The notes under the pieces: model-generated
Databases searched by the model: none
What the model was told of the DNA's origin: nothing
Seen by the model: only the letters and a program-made list of their open reading frames with translations
Assembly: GCF_000802305.1 (NCBI RefSeq)
Contig: NZ_JTDK01000008.1
Span: 123,174 to 187,173, forward strand
Direction: 5' to 3'
Source of the DNA: Microbacterium mangrovi
Lineage (GTDB): Bacteria; Actinomycetota; Actinomycetes; Actinomycetales; Microbacteriaceae
DNA: 64,000 bases
Program-made: the position numbers and the translations under genes
Part shown: one piece after another, positions 25,718 through 34,609 of the stretch
Numbering within the stretch: the stretch's first letter is position 1
Layout: each line of letters starts with the position of its first letter

Positions 25718-28398
25718 CGCGGGCCTCCCCCGCGGGCGGCGCGCAGGGTCGCGCGGTGCTGTACGGCGAGCAGGATGCCGCAGCCGACGACGAGCGCGAC
25801 TGCCAGGGCGGCGAACCCGGCCCATGCGAACGCGGGCACGACCGGGAGCATGCCCGGGGCGGAGGGCGCACTCGTGCGCGCGACCGCCGGCACGATGAGC
25901 ACGGCCGCCACGAGCCCCGCGACGACCCCGGCGATCAGCGAGTAGAGGACCACGGCGCCGGGCTCGACGATGCGCACCCGCGCCTGGGTGCGCGCGGTCA
26001 CTCCGAGCCGGCGCAGCACGTCGACCTCGGGGCGGCGGCGACGCTGCAGGGCGGCGACCGTCGCCGCGACGCCGAGCACCGCGAACAGCGCCGCCCCGAT
26101 CGCCCCGAGCCAGAGCGAGGCCGACAGCAGGTCGACGAACGCGCGCTCGATCGCGGTCGACGGCAGCTGCACCGTGACCTGGCGTCCGTCGGCGTAGCGG
26201 GCGACCTGCGCGGCCGAGAGCGGCTGGAACGACCACATCTCGCCGACCGTGGGCACCTGCGGCGACTGCGCCAGCTGTCCTCGCACGAGGGTCGGCAGGT
26301 CTGCCAGCAGCGCCGGCTCGCCGGTCGTCCCGGGTATGAGCGGCACGGACTGCACGACCCGCGCCTGGAAGCTCGCGACCTGGCCCTCGAGGGCGCTGGA
26401 TGCCCCGGTCGAAAGCCCGGTCTGTCCGGCGAACGCGTCGCTGATGATGACCGGCACGGTGGTCGATCCCGAGGGCATCAGGCGCACCTGGGTGCCGCCC
26501 GCGACCCCGGCCGGGATCGACGCGAACGTCGTCGTGACCGACGACACCGTCTTCTGCGCGACGGGGGTGCCGAACACGTCGGTCTCGGCCGTCCAGTGGT
26601 CGCCGAGCGGCACGTCTCGCCCGTCGACCGTCAGCCGGGTGAGCGAGACCGTCGCGCCCCACACGGCTCCGGATGCCTGCACGGTGACGTCGATCGCGGC
26701 GGCGGTCCAGGGTCCGCCGGCCGGGAGCGCGGCGGACACGGTCGAAGGCTGCCCGCCCGCCACCGGAGCGAGCCCGACCGGTGCCACATCGCCCACCGGG
26801 TCGACGAGCCAGAGGGTGAGGGATGCCGTCGCCGCCCCTGAATCCGTGCGCGCCGAGACCGTCGCCTGCACGCGGGCGCCCTGCAGCACGGGGCCCGGGA
26901 GGGGTGCCGCGTGCAGGGCGGCGCGGGCGGCATCCGCATCGAACATCGCCGGCGCGACCGGCACCAGGGCGGGCAGGTGCGCGGACGGCACGCCCAGCAC
27001 GTCGACCTGCACGCCGCTGAGCGATGCGCTCGTGCGCAGCACCGGAGCGGTGCGCGGCGGGGAGGCCACGGCATCCGTCCGCACGGCGTCCTCGCGCACC
27101 GACGCCGGAAGCAGGTCGGCGGCGTTGTTCACCATGCTGTCGCCGGTGTAGGTCATCCGGACGGCGCCGCCGTTGACGACCCGCGCGGTGTCGGTGAGGA
27201 AGGCTGCGGAGGTCGCGCCGGCGCCGGCCGCGACGGTGCCGACGGCGACGGCGAGCGCGAGCAGCAGGGCGGGGGCGGCGAGGAGCCCGGCGCCGCGGGC
27301 CGTCAGTCGCGCGGCGAGAGAGGGGGGCAGGCCCCGGCGTCGTCGGACGGGCAGCTCGCCGATGCCGGCGACGGGCACGAACAGCAGCGCGACGACCGCG
27401 GCGAGGGCCACCAGCACCACGGCCGGGGCGATCCGTGCGAGCGGGTCGGCGGCGACCTGGGCGGCATCCGCCGCGTTCGCGAACCGCCACGCGCACACCG
27501 CGGCGAGCGCCAGCAGCAGCAGGACGACGCCGGCCAGCACAGTGCTCGCCCGCCGGGCGGGACCGACATCCCCGAGCGGCCGCGTCACCGCCGGCACGGT
27601 GACCGCGACGACCGCCGCGATCGCGCCGACCAGGGCGACGAGCCCGGGGCCGATCACCTCGGCGAGGGATGCCGGCGCCCCGATCCAGACCTGCAGGGCG
27701 AGCTGCGCGGCCGCCGCGCCGAGCACGGCCGCCGGCAGCGCGACGAGGGCTGCCTCGATCGCCGCGTGGCCGACGAGGAGCCCGGACGACGCCCCGCGCG
27801 AGCGCAGCAGCCGGTCTTCGGCGGCGCGGCCGGCCACGAGCAGCCGGGCGAGCATGCCGACGGCGAGGATGCCCGCGACGGCGATGATCCCGAGGGGCAG
27901 CACCGCCGTCTCGGTGGCGGTCTGCTCGGCGGCGCGGACGGTCGCGGTGGTCGCACCGGGCGTGCCGATCGCCGTGACGCCGCCGACGCCGGCGAGCACG
28001 GTGGAGAGCGTGTCGCCGATCGAGTCGAAGCCGTGCTGCAGGTCGTGCAGGTCGGCCGGGACGAGCCGGGCCGTGTCCGGGGCGACGGTCCAGGTCACCT
28101 CGCCGCCGCCCGCGGTGCGGGTCACGTGGACGGGAGCGTCACCGAATGCCTTCGCGATGGCGTGCTCGGCGGCATCCCGATCGGCGCCGGTGAGGCCGCG
28201 CGCCGAGGTCGACAGGGTGAGCGTGCGCTGGGCGGGCGCGGCATCCGCGAACGACTGCCGCACCTGGTCCTGCACCGCCCGGCCCACCATCCCCGCGGCC
28301 AGGGAGAGCAGCAGCGCGAGCACGAAGACGCCGGCCGCGATCGCCCACAGCAGCGCCGCGCGCCGGCGGGCGCGGGCGGTCCAGGGTGACGTCGGCAT
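25714..28398 (-). CDS. Large FtsX/MacB-type ABC permease (second)
   Basis: The 894-residue protein begins with a basic patch and a helix (about 15-38), followed by an extracytoplasmic part and a block of about six helices (about residues 165-420). A second extracytoplasmic domain and a C-terminal helix pair that ends near RRPEVDVLRRLG and following segments complete it. It is the first gene of the four-gene ABC operon. ATG at 28398 is chosen; a GTG directly before it is possible, and AAGG lies very close. The extracellular regions are rich in Thr/Ala/Val. Confidence 0.8.
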   Translation of the reverse strand: MPTSPWTARARRRAALLWAIAAGVFVLALLLSLAAGMVGRAVQDQVRQSFADAAPAQRTLTLSTSARGLTGADRDAAEHAIAKAFGDAPVHVTRTAGGGEVTWTVAPDTARLVPADLHDLQHGFDSIGDTLSTVLAGVGGVTAIGTPGATTATVRAAEQTATETAVLPLGIIAVAGILAVGMLARLLVAGRAAEDRLLRSRGASSGLLVGHAAIEAALVALPAAVLGAAAAQLALQVWIGAPASLAEVIGPGLVALVGAIAAVVAVTVPAVTRPLGDVGPARRASTVLAGVVLLLLALAAVCAWRFANAADAAQVAADPLARIAPAVVLVALAAVVALLFVPVAGIGELPVRRRRGLPPSLAARLTARGAGLLAAPALLLALAVAVGTVAAGAGATSAAFLTDTARVVNGGAVRMTYTGDSMVNNAADLLPASVREDAVRTDAVASPPRTAPVLRTSASLSGVQVDVLGVPSAHLPALVPVAPAMFDADAARAALHAAPLPGPVLQGARVQATVSARTDSGAATASLTLWLVDPVGDVAPVGLAPVAGGQPSTVSAALPAGGPWTAAAIDVTVQASGAVWGATVSLTRLTVDGRDVPLGDHWTAETDVFGTPVAQKTVSSVTTTFASIPAGVAGGTQVRLMPSGSTTVPVIISDAFAGQTGLSTGASSALEGQVASFQARVVQSVPLIPGTTGEPALLADLPTLVRGQLAQSPQVPTVGEMWSFQPLSAAQVARYADGRQVTVQLPSTAIERAFVDLLSASLWLGAIGAALFAVLGVAATVAALQRRRRPEVDVLRRLGVTARTQARVRIVEPGAVVLYSLIAGVVAGLVAAVLIVPAVARTSAPSAPGMLPVVPAFAWAGFAALAVALVVGCGILLAVQHRATLRAARGGGPR

Positions 28399-28443
28399 CA
28401 CCTTGAGCCTAGGCGAAGCATCCCGTCCGCGCGGGAGGGGCGC

Positions 28444-29415
28444 TCACCCCTTCACGGCGCCGCCGATCCCGCCGGAATTGAGGAAGGCGCGCTGGAACAC
28501 GAGGAAGATCACCACCGGGATCAGCGTCGCGATGGCCAGGGCCGCCAGGTACACCCCGAGGTCGGTGGATGCCGCGATCTGCGGCAGCCGCACCGACAGC
28601 GGCTGGATGGCGATGTCGCGCAGCACGAGGTTCGGCCAGAGGAAGTCCGCCCACGCCGCGTTGATCGCGAGGATCGACACCACCCCGAGGATCGGCCGGG
28701 ACATCGGCAGCACGACCGACCAGAACAGACGGAAGGTCCCCGCGCCGTCGGTGCGGGCGGCCTCGAAGATCTCGCGCGGGATCGACTCGAAGAACCGCAT
28801 CACCAGCAGCACGTTGAACGCGCTCGCGCCGGCCGGCAGCCACACCGCCCAGAACGTGTTCATGAGCGACGTGCCGATGATCGGCGGATGCAGGATCGTC
28901 AGATACAGCGGCACGAGCAGCACGACCGCCGGCACGAACAGCGTCGCCAGCACCATCCCGGAGAGAACCTTGCCGTACTTCGGGCGCAGCACGGCGAGCG
29001 CGAACCCGGCGGTGGTCGCCACGATGAGCTGCACCGCCCACGACCCCGCGGCCATCCAGATGGTGTTCCAGAAGAAGTCGGCGATGTGCACGTCGTTCCA
29101 GGCGCGCTCGATGTTCGACCACGTCCAGCTGCCGAGGTTCAGGGCGAGGGGATGCGTCAGCGTCTCCTGCGTGGGGGTGAGCGCGGCCTTCAGCAGCCAC
29201 AGCAGCGGGAACAGTCCCGCGACCACCATCGCGACGCCGAGCATCACGTTGACGGCGGAGCCGGCGATCCGCACGAGCGGGCGGCGCCACTCGGTGGGGG
29301 CGACGATGCCCCGGTCGACGCTGTCGGCGGACCGCCGGAGCGTGCGGCGCCGGCGGCCGCGCAGCCGCCGGATGATCTCGTCGCGCTCCGGAACGGAGGG
29401 AACGGAGGTGGTCAA
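28444..29415 (-). CDS. Sugar ABC importer permease, MalG type
   Basis: The 323-residue inner-membrane permease has about six helices and the EAA loop EAARTDGAGTFRLFWSVVLP that docks the ATPase. The likely start is a TTG that overlaps the stop of the preceding permease (TTGA). No ATPase gene is in the operon, so a shared ATPase encoded elsewhere (MsiK-like, as known for actinobacteria) is expected. It is the last gene of the alpha-glucoside operon. Confidence 0.92.
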   Translation of the reverse strand: MTTSVPSVPERDEIIRRLRGRRRRTLRRSADSVDRGIVAPTEWRRPLVRIAGSAVNVMLGVAMVVAGLFPLLWLLKAALTPTQETLTHPLALNLGSWTWSNIERAWNDVHIADFFWNTIWMAAGSWAVQLIVATTAGFALAVLRPKYGKVLSGMVLATLFVPAVVLLVPLYLTILHPPIIGTSLMNTFWAVWLPAGASAFNVLLVMRFFESIPREIFEAARTDGAGTFRLFWSVVLPMSRPILGVVSILAINAAWADFLWPNLVLRDIAIQPLSVRLPQIAASTDLGVYLAALAIATLIPVVIFLVFQRAFLNSGGIGGAVKG

Positions 29416-30332
29416 CTGTCACTCCATCTCTTCGTGACCCGGAAGTACACGAGGGAGAGCACGGTCAGGAACACGGCGAGCATGAGACTCAGCGCGGTCG
29501 CCTCGCCGTAGGCGCCGCCGAGGCTGTTGGTGAACGCGTACTGGTAGATCAGGAGCAGGATCGTCGTGGTCGAATCGGCCGGCCCGCCGCCGGTGAACAG
29601 GAACGGCTGCAGGAAGACCTGCGCGGTCGCGATGATCTGCAGGATCAGCGTGATGAAGAGGATGCCGCGCAGCTGCGGGAGGGTGACGTGCCACACCTTC
29701 TGCCAGATGGAGGCGCCGTCCATCTCGGCGGCGTCGTACAACTCCGGGGCCACCGAGGTGAGCGCGGCGAGGTAGATGATGATCGTTCCGCCCGCCGCCG
29801 CCCAGGTGGCCTCGAGCACGAGCGAGGGCATGGCGGTGGCGGCATCCTGGATCCACGGCTGCGGCGGGATGCCGAACCAGCCCAGGATCGTGTTGAAGAC
29901 ACCCGCCGGCGACGCGTCGTAGAAGATCTTCCACAGCAGCACCGACACCACCGGCGGAATGACCACCGGCAGGTAGGCGAGCACGCTGTAGATGCCCTTC
30001 GTGCGGCGGAACTCGCTCATCAGCACGGCTAGCAGCAGCGGCAGCGGGTAGCCGAACAGCAGCGCGAGCGCCGCGAAGTACGCCGTGTTGCGCACGGCGA
30101 CGTAGAACTCGGGGTCGTGGAAGACCGCGACGAAGTTGTCCCAGCCGACGAACACCGGCGCGGTGACGAGGTTCGTGTGCTGGAAGCTCATCACCACCGC
30201 CTCGACGATCGGGGTCCACGAGAACACCCCGAAGATCACGAGCATCGGCAGCAGGAACAGGAGCGTGGTCAGCCCACCGCGCCGCACCCACGTGACGGGG
30301 GTGCGGCGCGAGGCCGGAGAGCTGGTGGTCAC
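29412..30332 (-). CDS. Sugar ABC importer permease, MalF type
   Basis: The 306-residue permease has about six helices and the EAA loop DAAEMDGASIWQKVWHVTLP. Its GTG start overlaps the stop of the binding-protein gene (GTGA), and its end overlaps the MalG-type gene. With its partner it forms the membrane channel for the imported oligosaccharide. Confidence 0.92.
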   Translation of the reverse strand: MTTSSPASRRTPVTWVRRGGLTTLLFLLPMLVIFGVFSWTPIVEAVVMSFQHTNLVTAPVFVGWDNFVAVFHDPEFYVAVRNTAYFAALALLFGYPLPLLLAVLMSEFRRTKGIYSVLAYLPVVIPPVVSVLLWKIFYDASPAGVFNTILGWFGIPPQPWIQDAATAMPSLVLEATWAAAGGTIIIYLAALTSVAPELYDAAEMDGASIWQKVWHVTLPQLRGILFITLILQIIATAQVFLQPFLFTGGGPADSTTTILLLIYQYAFTNSLGGAYGEATALSLMLAVFLTVLSLVYFRVTKRWSDS

Positions 30333-31720
30333 TGGCTCTTCGCGTCGGCGTCGACGAGCGCCTGGATCTTGGCGTCCACGGCCTGCAGCATCTTGGTCGT
30401 GTCGGCGTTCTTGTCGGTCAGCACCGCCTGGACCACCGAGTCGAGGGCGCCGTAGAGGTCCTGCGTGTGGCGGGGCGGCTCGGGAGAGATCGACTGCGAC
30501 CAGATGCCGTCGTTGAACGGCTTGATGTTGCCGGCCGGGATGTTGGCGTACGGCTTGATCCACTCCTGGTTCTGCTCCCAGGTGGCCTTGTCGAAGACCG
30601 GCAGGGTCGGTGCGTTGACCGCCTGGTTGCCGGCCTGCAGCGTCTTCGCGTTGGCGATGGCGGCATCCTTGTCGACCGTCGGCTGGGTGCGGTAGAAGTC
30701 GATCCACTTCACCGCGGCCGCCTGCTGCTCGGGGGTGTCCTTCACGTTGACGACGTCGACGTTGCCGCCGGAGAGGATGCCGGCATCCGCACCGGACGCC
30801 AGCGGGAACGTGGTCACGCCGTACTTTGACTGGTCGAAGCCGTTGGCCTGCATCAGCGAGCCGATGACATCCGACCCGCTCATGTACATCGCGATCTTGC
30901 CCGCCGCGAACGCCTCGTTGATGCCCGACCAGTCGTACAGGAAGTTCGAGCCCATCGAGTCGTCGCCCCAGCGCAGGGTGTGCAGCCAGGCGAGGGCCTG
31001 CTTGGTCTGGTCGTTGTCGGTCGTGACGGTCACTTTGCCGTCTGCGCCGACGGTCTCGAGCTTGCCGCCGAGCGACTGGGTGAGGGTGGCCAGCTCCCAG
31101 CCGCCGGTGTTGCTCTGCGTCATCTGCATGTACCCGGCGACGCCCGGGAGCTTCTGCGCGATGACCTTGGCATCCTGCTGGATCTCGTCGAGGGTCGTGG
31201 GCGGCTTGTCCGGGTCGAGCCCGGCCTTCTGGAACAGGTCGCGGTTGTACGACAGGGCCATCGCGTACGGACCCCACGGGATGCCGAACACGTCGCCCTT
31301 GTCGTTCTTGGCGACATCCAGCACCTTCTCGTTCCACTTCTTCGCCGTCGCGGTCTTGTCGAAGTACTTCGTGATGTTCGCGAGCTGGCCGTTGTTGGCG
31401 AGGGTCTTCGAGTCGGTGAACGGCACGTTGAAGACGTCCGGCAGCGTGCCGCCGGCGAGCTCCGCGGCGAACGTGGTGCCCGTCCACTGGTACTCGATCG
31501 CCTTGACGTCGATGTCGGGGTTCGCCTTCTCGAACTCCTTCACGCGGCCGGCGAGGGCTTTCAGCGCATCGGCGGTCGCGCCCGGAAGGACAGGCGCCAC
31601 GACGATGTGCACCTTCCCGTCCGATGTCGCTCCGGCGGAGGAGGAGCAGCCGGCGAGCGCACCGACGGTCGCGAGCGCGACCGCCCCGGCGAGCAGGGCC
31701 TTGCCTCGAGGGATCATCAT
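30329..31720 (-). CDS. Sugar-binding lipoprotein of the alpha-glucoside ABC importer
   Basis: The 463-residue protein has a lipoprotein signal peptide with lipobox LAGC, so it is anchored outside the membrane. The rest is a family 1 extracellular solute-binding fold (GKVHIVVAPV onward). It captures an oligosaccharide and hands it to the two permeases. Start at 31720 follows AAGGAA; a second ATG is adjacent. The ATG overlaps the stop of the glucosidase gene. GH13 linkage suggests an alpha-glucoside as ligand. Confidence 0.92.
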   Translation of the reverse strand: MMIPRGKALLAGAVALATVGALAGCSSSAGATSDGKVHIVVAPVLPGATADALKALAGRVKEFEKANPDIDVKAIEYQWTGTTFAAELAGGTLPDVFNVPFTDSKTLANNGQLANITKYFDKTATAKKWNEKVLDVAKNDKGDVFGIPWGPYAMALSYNRDLFQKAGLDPDKPPTTLDEIQQDAKVIAQKLPGVAGYMQMTQSNTGGWELATLTQSLGGKLETVGADGKVTVTTDNDQTKQALAWLHTLRWGDDSMGSNFLYDWSGINEAFAAGKIAMYMSGSDVIGSLMQANGFDQSKYGVTTFPLASGADAGILSGGNVDVVNVKDTPEQQAAAVKWIDFYRTQPTVDKDAAIANAKTLQAGNQAVNAPTLPVFDKATWEQNQEWIKPYANIPAGNIKPFNDGIWSQSISPEPPRHTQDLYGALDSVVQAVLTDKNADTTKMLQAVDAKIQALVDADAKSQ

Positions 31721-33399
31721 TGTTCCTTTCGTGAGGGGACTGCGCGGGATGCCGCGGCATCCGGGGTCGTGCGCAGCCACGCGGTGGTGTCAGGGGGGAG
31801 GAGATCGGAGTCGAGGGGGGCGCTGGCGAGCAGCACCTCCTCGTGGGCGGGAAGCGGCACCGGGCTGTCGCCGGTGTTCACCACGCAGACGAACGTCGGC
31901 GAGCGGCGGAAGGCGAGGATGCCGTCCGCGACCCGCTGCGCCGGGTCGTCGATCCAGGCGAGCGGTCCGTCGCCGAGTTCCGGCAGCGCGCGGCGCAGGC
32001 CGAGGGTGCGCCGGTAGAGGTTGAGGGTGGAGTGCGGGTCGGCATCCTGCGCGGCGACCGTGAGCGTCGCCCAGCAGTCCGGCTGTGGCAGCCAGGTGGC
32101 GGTGCCGGGCGGGCTGAAGCCGAACGGCGGGTGCGCCCCCGACCACGGCAGCGGGATGCGGCATCCGTCGCGGCCCGGGTCCGTTCCCCCGGAGCGGAAG
32201 TGCATCGGGTCCTGGATGAGGTCGCGGGGCAGGTCCTCGACCTCGGGGAGCCCGAGCTCGTCGCCCTGGTAGATGTAGAGGCTGCCGGGGAGAGCGGCGA
32301 CCAGCAGTGCGGCCGCCTGCGCCCGCCGCAGTCCCTGCTGCGGATCGGTGGGGATGCCGAACCGCTTCGCGAGGAACGCGAACGCGCTGTCTTCGCGCCC
32401 GTACCGGGTGACCGGGCGGGTGACGTCGTGGTTGGAGAGCACCCACGTCGCCGGCGCCCCCACCGGGGCGTGCGCCGCGAGGGTCTGCGCGATCGACTCG
32501 CGGAACGACTCCGCACCCCACGGGCGGGCGAGGAAGTCGAAGTTGAACGCCGTGTGCATCTCGTCGGGGCGCAGGTAGGCCGCGAACCGGTCGACGTCGG
32601 GCAGCCAGATCTCGCCCACGAGCACGCGGGTGCCCGGGTAGGAGTCGGCGACGGCGCGCCAGGAGCGGTAGATGTCGTGCAGCTCGTCGCGGTCCTCGGT
32701 GGGATGCGTGTCCCGCTCCCCCACCTCGGGAAGGTCGGGGTCCTTGACGAGCAGGGCGGCGGAGTCGATCCGCACCCCGGCGACGCCCCGGTCGAACCAG
32801 AAGCGCAGGATGTCCTCGTGCTCGCGGCGCACGTCCGGGTGGTTCCAGTTCAGGTCGGGCTGCTCGGGGGTGAAAAGGTGCAGGTACCACTCGCCCGGAC
32901 CGCCGTCGGGGTCGGTGGTGCGGGTCCACGTCTCGCCCTGGAAGCTCGACACCCAGTGCGTCGGGATCTCCCCGCCGTCCGCGCCCTTGCCGGGGTGGAA
33001 CCAGAAGCGCTCCCGCGCGGCGCTGCCGGGGGCGGATGCCAGGGCCTCCTGGAACCACGGGTGCTGGTCGCTGATGTGGTTCGGCACGATGTCGACGATG
33101 GTGCGGATGCCGAGCTCCAGCGCCTCGGCGATGAGCAGCTCGGCCTCGGCCAGCGTGCCGAACTGCGGGTGGATGTCGCGGTAGTCGGAGACGTCGTAGC
33201 CGCCGTCGGCGAGGGGGCTCGGGTACCAGGGGTTGAACCAGAGCGCGTCGACCCCGAGCTCCTTCAGGTAGCCGAGCCGGCTGCGGACTCCGGCGAGGTC
33301 GCCCGTGCCGTCGCCGTTGCCGTCGGCGAAGCTGCGCACGTACACCTGGTAGATGACGGCCGATCGCCACCACGTCGGGTCCTGGACGTCTGCGTCCAC
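31717..33399 (-). CDS. GH13 alpha-glucosidase / oligo-1,6-glucosidase
   Basis: The 560-residue enzyme has the GH13 regions IVDIVPNH, GVRIDSAAL with the nucleophile Asp212, VGEIW with the acid/base Glu263, and LSNHD with Asp325. There is no signal peptide, so it acts in the cytoplasm on imported sugars. The tail resembles oligo-1,6-glucosidases and alpha-glucosidases; trehalose or sucrose substrates are less likely but possible. The GTG start has AGGAGAG before it. It is the first gene of the operon and lies behind a LacI-type operator. Confidence 0.92.
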   Translation of the reverse strand: MDADVQDPTWWRSAVIYQVYVRSFADGNGDGTGDLAGVRSRLGYLKELGVDALWFNPWYPSPLADGGYDVSDYRDIHPQFGTLAEAELLIAEALELGIRTIVDIVPNHISDQHPWFQEALASAPGSAARERFWFHPGKGADGGEIPTHWVSSFQGETWTRTTDPDGGPGEWYLHLFTPEQPDLNWNHPDVRREHEDILRFWFDRGVAGVRIDSAALLVKDPDLPEVGERDTHPTEDRDELHDIYRSWRAVADSYPGTRVLVGEIWLPDVDRFAAYLRPDEMHTAFNFDFLARPWGAESFRESIAQTLAAHAPVGAPATWVLSNHDVTRPVTRYGREDSAFAFLAKRFGIPTDPQQGLRRAQAAALLVAALPGSLYIYQGDELGLPEVEDLPRDLIQDPMHFRSGGTDPGRDGCRIPLPWSGAHPPFGFSPPGTATWLPQPDCWATLTVAAQDADPHSTLNLYRRTLGLRRALPELGDGPLAWIDDPAQRVADGILAFRRSPTFVCVVNTGDSPVPLPAHEEVLLASAPLDSDLLPPDTTAWLRTTPDAAASRAVPSRKEQ

Positions 33400-33454
33400 G
33401 GGCTCTCCTCTTCATCGAATGGTCCGATGAAGCGAACGTAGCCTTACAAACGAT

Positions 33455-33466
33455 CTATTGCAAGAA
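33455..33466. promoter_or_regulatory. LacI-type operator upstream of the GH13 operon
   Basis: CTATTGCAAGAA matches the perfect palindrome at 34544-34555 (TTCTTGCAAGAA) at 10 of 12 positions. A TTGTCA sequence on the minus strand (33474-33469) lies next to it and could be a -35 element, with the operator in the spacer. A clear -10 was not found. Confidence 0.55.
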
Positions 33467-33510
33467 GTTGACAATCAATCGCAAGATCACGATTACGTCA
33501 CGGCGATTTC

Positions 33511-34524
33511 TCACGACTGCCGCGCGACGGGCGCGGTCGAGCCGCGCAGCACCAGCTCCGGCTCGAAGAGCAGCTCCTCGCCGGCTTCCACGCGTCCGTC
33601 GATCTGCGAGAGCAGCAGGTCGATCACGGTGCGCCCCATCGAGTCGATCGGCTGGCGCACGGTCGTCAGCGGCGGCTCGGTGCAGCTCATCAGCGCCGAG
33701 TCGTCGAAGCCGACCACGCTGATGTCCTCGGGAACCCGGCGACCCGATCGCCGCACCGCACGGATCGCGCCGAGCGCCAGCAGGTCGCTGGCGCAGACGA
33801 TCGCCGTCGCCCCTTCGGCCAGCAGCCGCGTGGCTCCCGCCTGGCCGGACTCCAGCGAGTACAGGCAGTTGACCACGAGGCCCGGCTCCTGCGGCAGCCC
33901 GAGCCGGGTCGCCACCCGCTCGGCCGAGGCGAGCTTGCGCTGCGACGGCACGTGGTCGGCCGGGCCGAGCAGCATCCCGATGCGGCGGTGCCCCAGCTGG
34001 TGCAGGTGCAGGAGCGCCTGCTCGGCGGCGGCGCCGTCGTCGGTCGACACGGTCGGGAAGTCCAGGGCGCTGAAGCGCGCGTTCACCAGCACCGTGGGCA
34101 GATTCACGCTGCGCAGCCGCTCATAGTGGACGTGCGGGGCATCCACCTGGCTGTAGTTGCCGCCGAGGAAGATCACTCCCGACACCTGCTGCGCCAGCAG
34201 CAGGTCCACGTAGTCGGCCTCGGTGATGCCCCCGGCGTTCTGCGTGCACAGCAGCGGCGTGTACCCGTTCTGGGTGAGCGCGCCGCCGATGATCTCGGCC
34301 AGCGCCGGGAAGATCGGGTTGGTGAGCTCGGGCAGCACCAGGCCGACGAGCCGGGCCCGCTCCCCCCGGAGCTTCGTGGGCCGCTCGTACCCCAGCACGT
34401 CGAGGGCCGTGAGCACCGCCTGACGCGTGGACTCGGACACCCCCGGCTTGCCGTTGAGCACCCGGCTGACGGTGGCTTCGGACACTCCGACCTTGTGCGC
34501 GACTTCCGCGAGACGCTTCGACAT
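33511..34524 (-). CDS. LacI family repressor of the alpha-glucoside operon
   Basis: The 337-residue protein has the LacI helix-turn-helix (EVAHKVGVSEATVSRVLNGK) with the hinge helix, followed by a periplasmic-binding-like sugar sensor domain ending in SVVGFDDSAL. It probably represses the GH13 operon (downstream on the same strand) and itself through TTCTTGCAAGAA sites. A sugar from the imported oligosaccharide is the expected inducer. The start is the ATG at 34524. Confidence 0.93.
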   Translation of the reverse strand: MSKRLAEVAHKVGVSEATVSRVLNGKPGVSESTRQAVLTALDVLGYERPTKLRGERARLVGLVLPELTNPIFPALAEIIGGALTQNGYTPLLCTQNAGGITEADYVDLLLAQQVSGVIFLGGNYSQVDAPHVHYERLRSVNLPTVLVNARFSALDFPTVSTDDGAAAEQALLHLHQLGHRRIGMLLGPADHVPSQRKLASAERVATRLGLPQEPGLVVNCLYSLESGQAGATRLLAEGATAIVCASDLLALGAIRAVRRSGRRVPEDISVVGFDDSALMSCTEPPLTTVRQPIDSMGRTVIDLLLSQIDGRVEAGEELLFEPELVLRGSTAPVARQS

Positions 34525-34543
34525 GGTCGAGATCTTACGCAAA

Positions 34544-34555
34544 TTCTTGCAAGAA
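34544..34555. promoter_or_regulatory. Perfect palindromic LacI operator TTCTTGCAAGAA
   Basis: This 12-bp perfect palindrome lies 20 bp upstream of the lacI-type start, in the space shared with the divergent oxidoreductase. It probably gives autoregulation, and could also affect the divergent gene. Confidence 0.65.
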
Positions 34556-34609
34556 CCGCGCAAGCCGGTCGCGGGGAATGCGGGATGCCGGGGCCCGGTT
34601 GGGCCCAGG

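Noticed and set aside
22692..27496. Very long minus-strand frames joining the ABC ATPase and permease genes with N-terminal extensions
   Set aside because: The extra residues are out-of-frame readings of the neighbouring gene; overlapping GTGA/ATGA starts define the real genes.
26911..28389. Plus-strand frames of several hundred codons opposite the large permeases
   Set aside because: Low-complexity Arg/Gly/Ala/Asp frames with no start signals; shadows of the permease genes.
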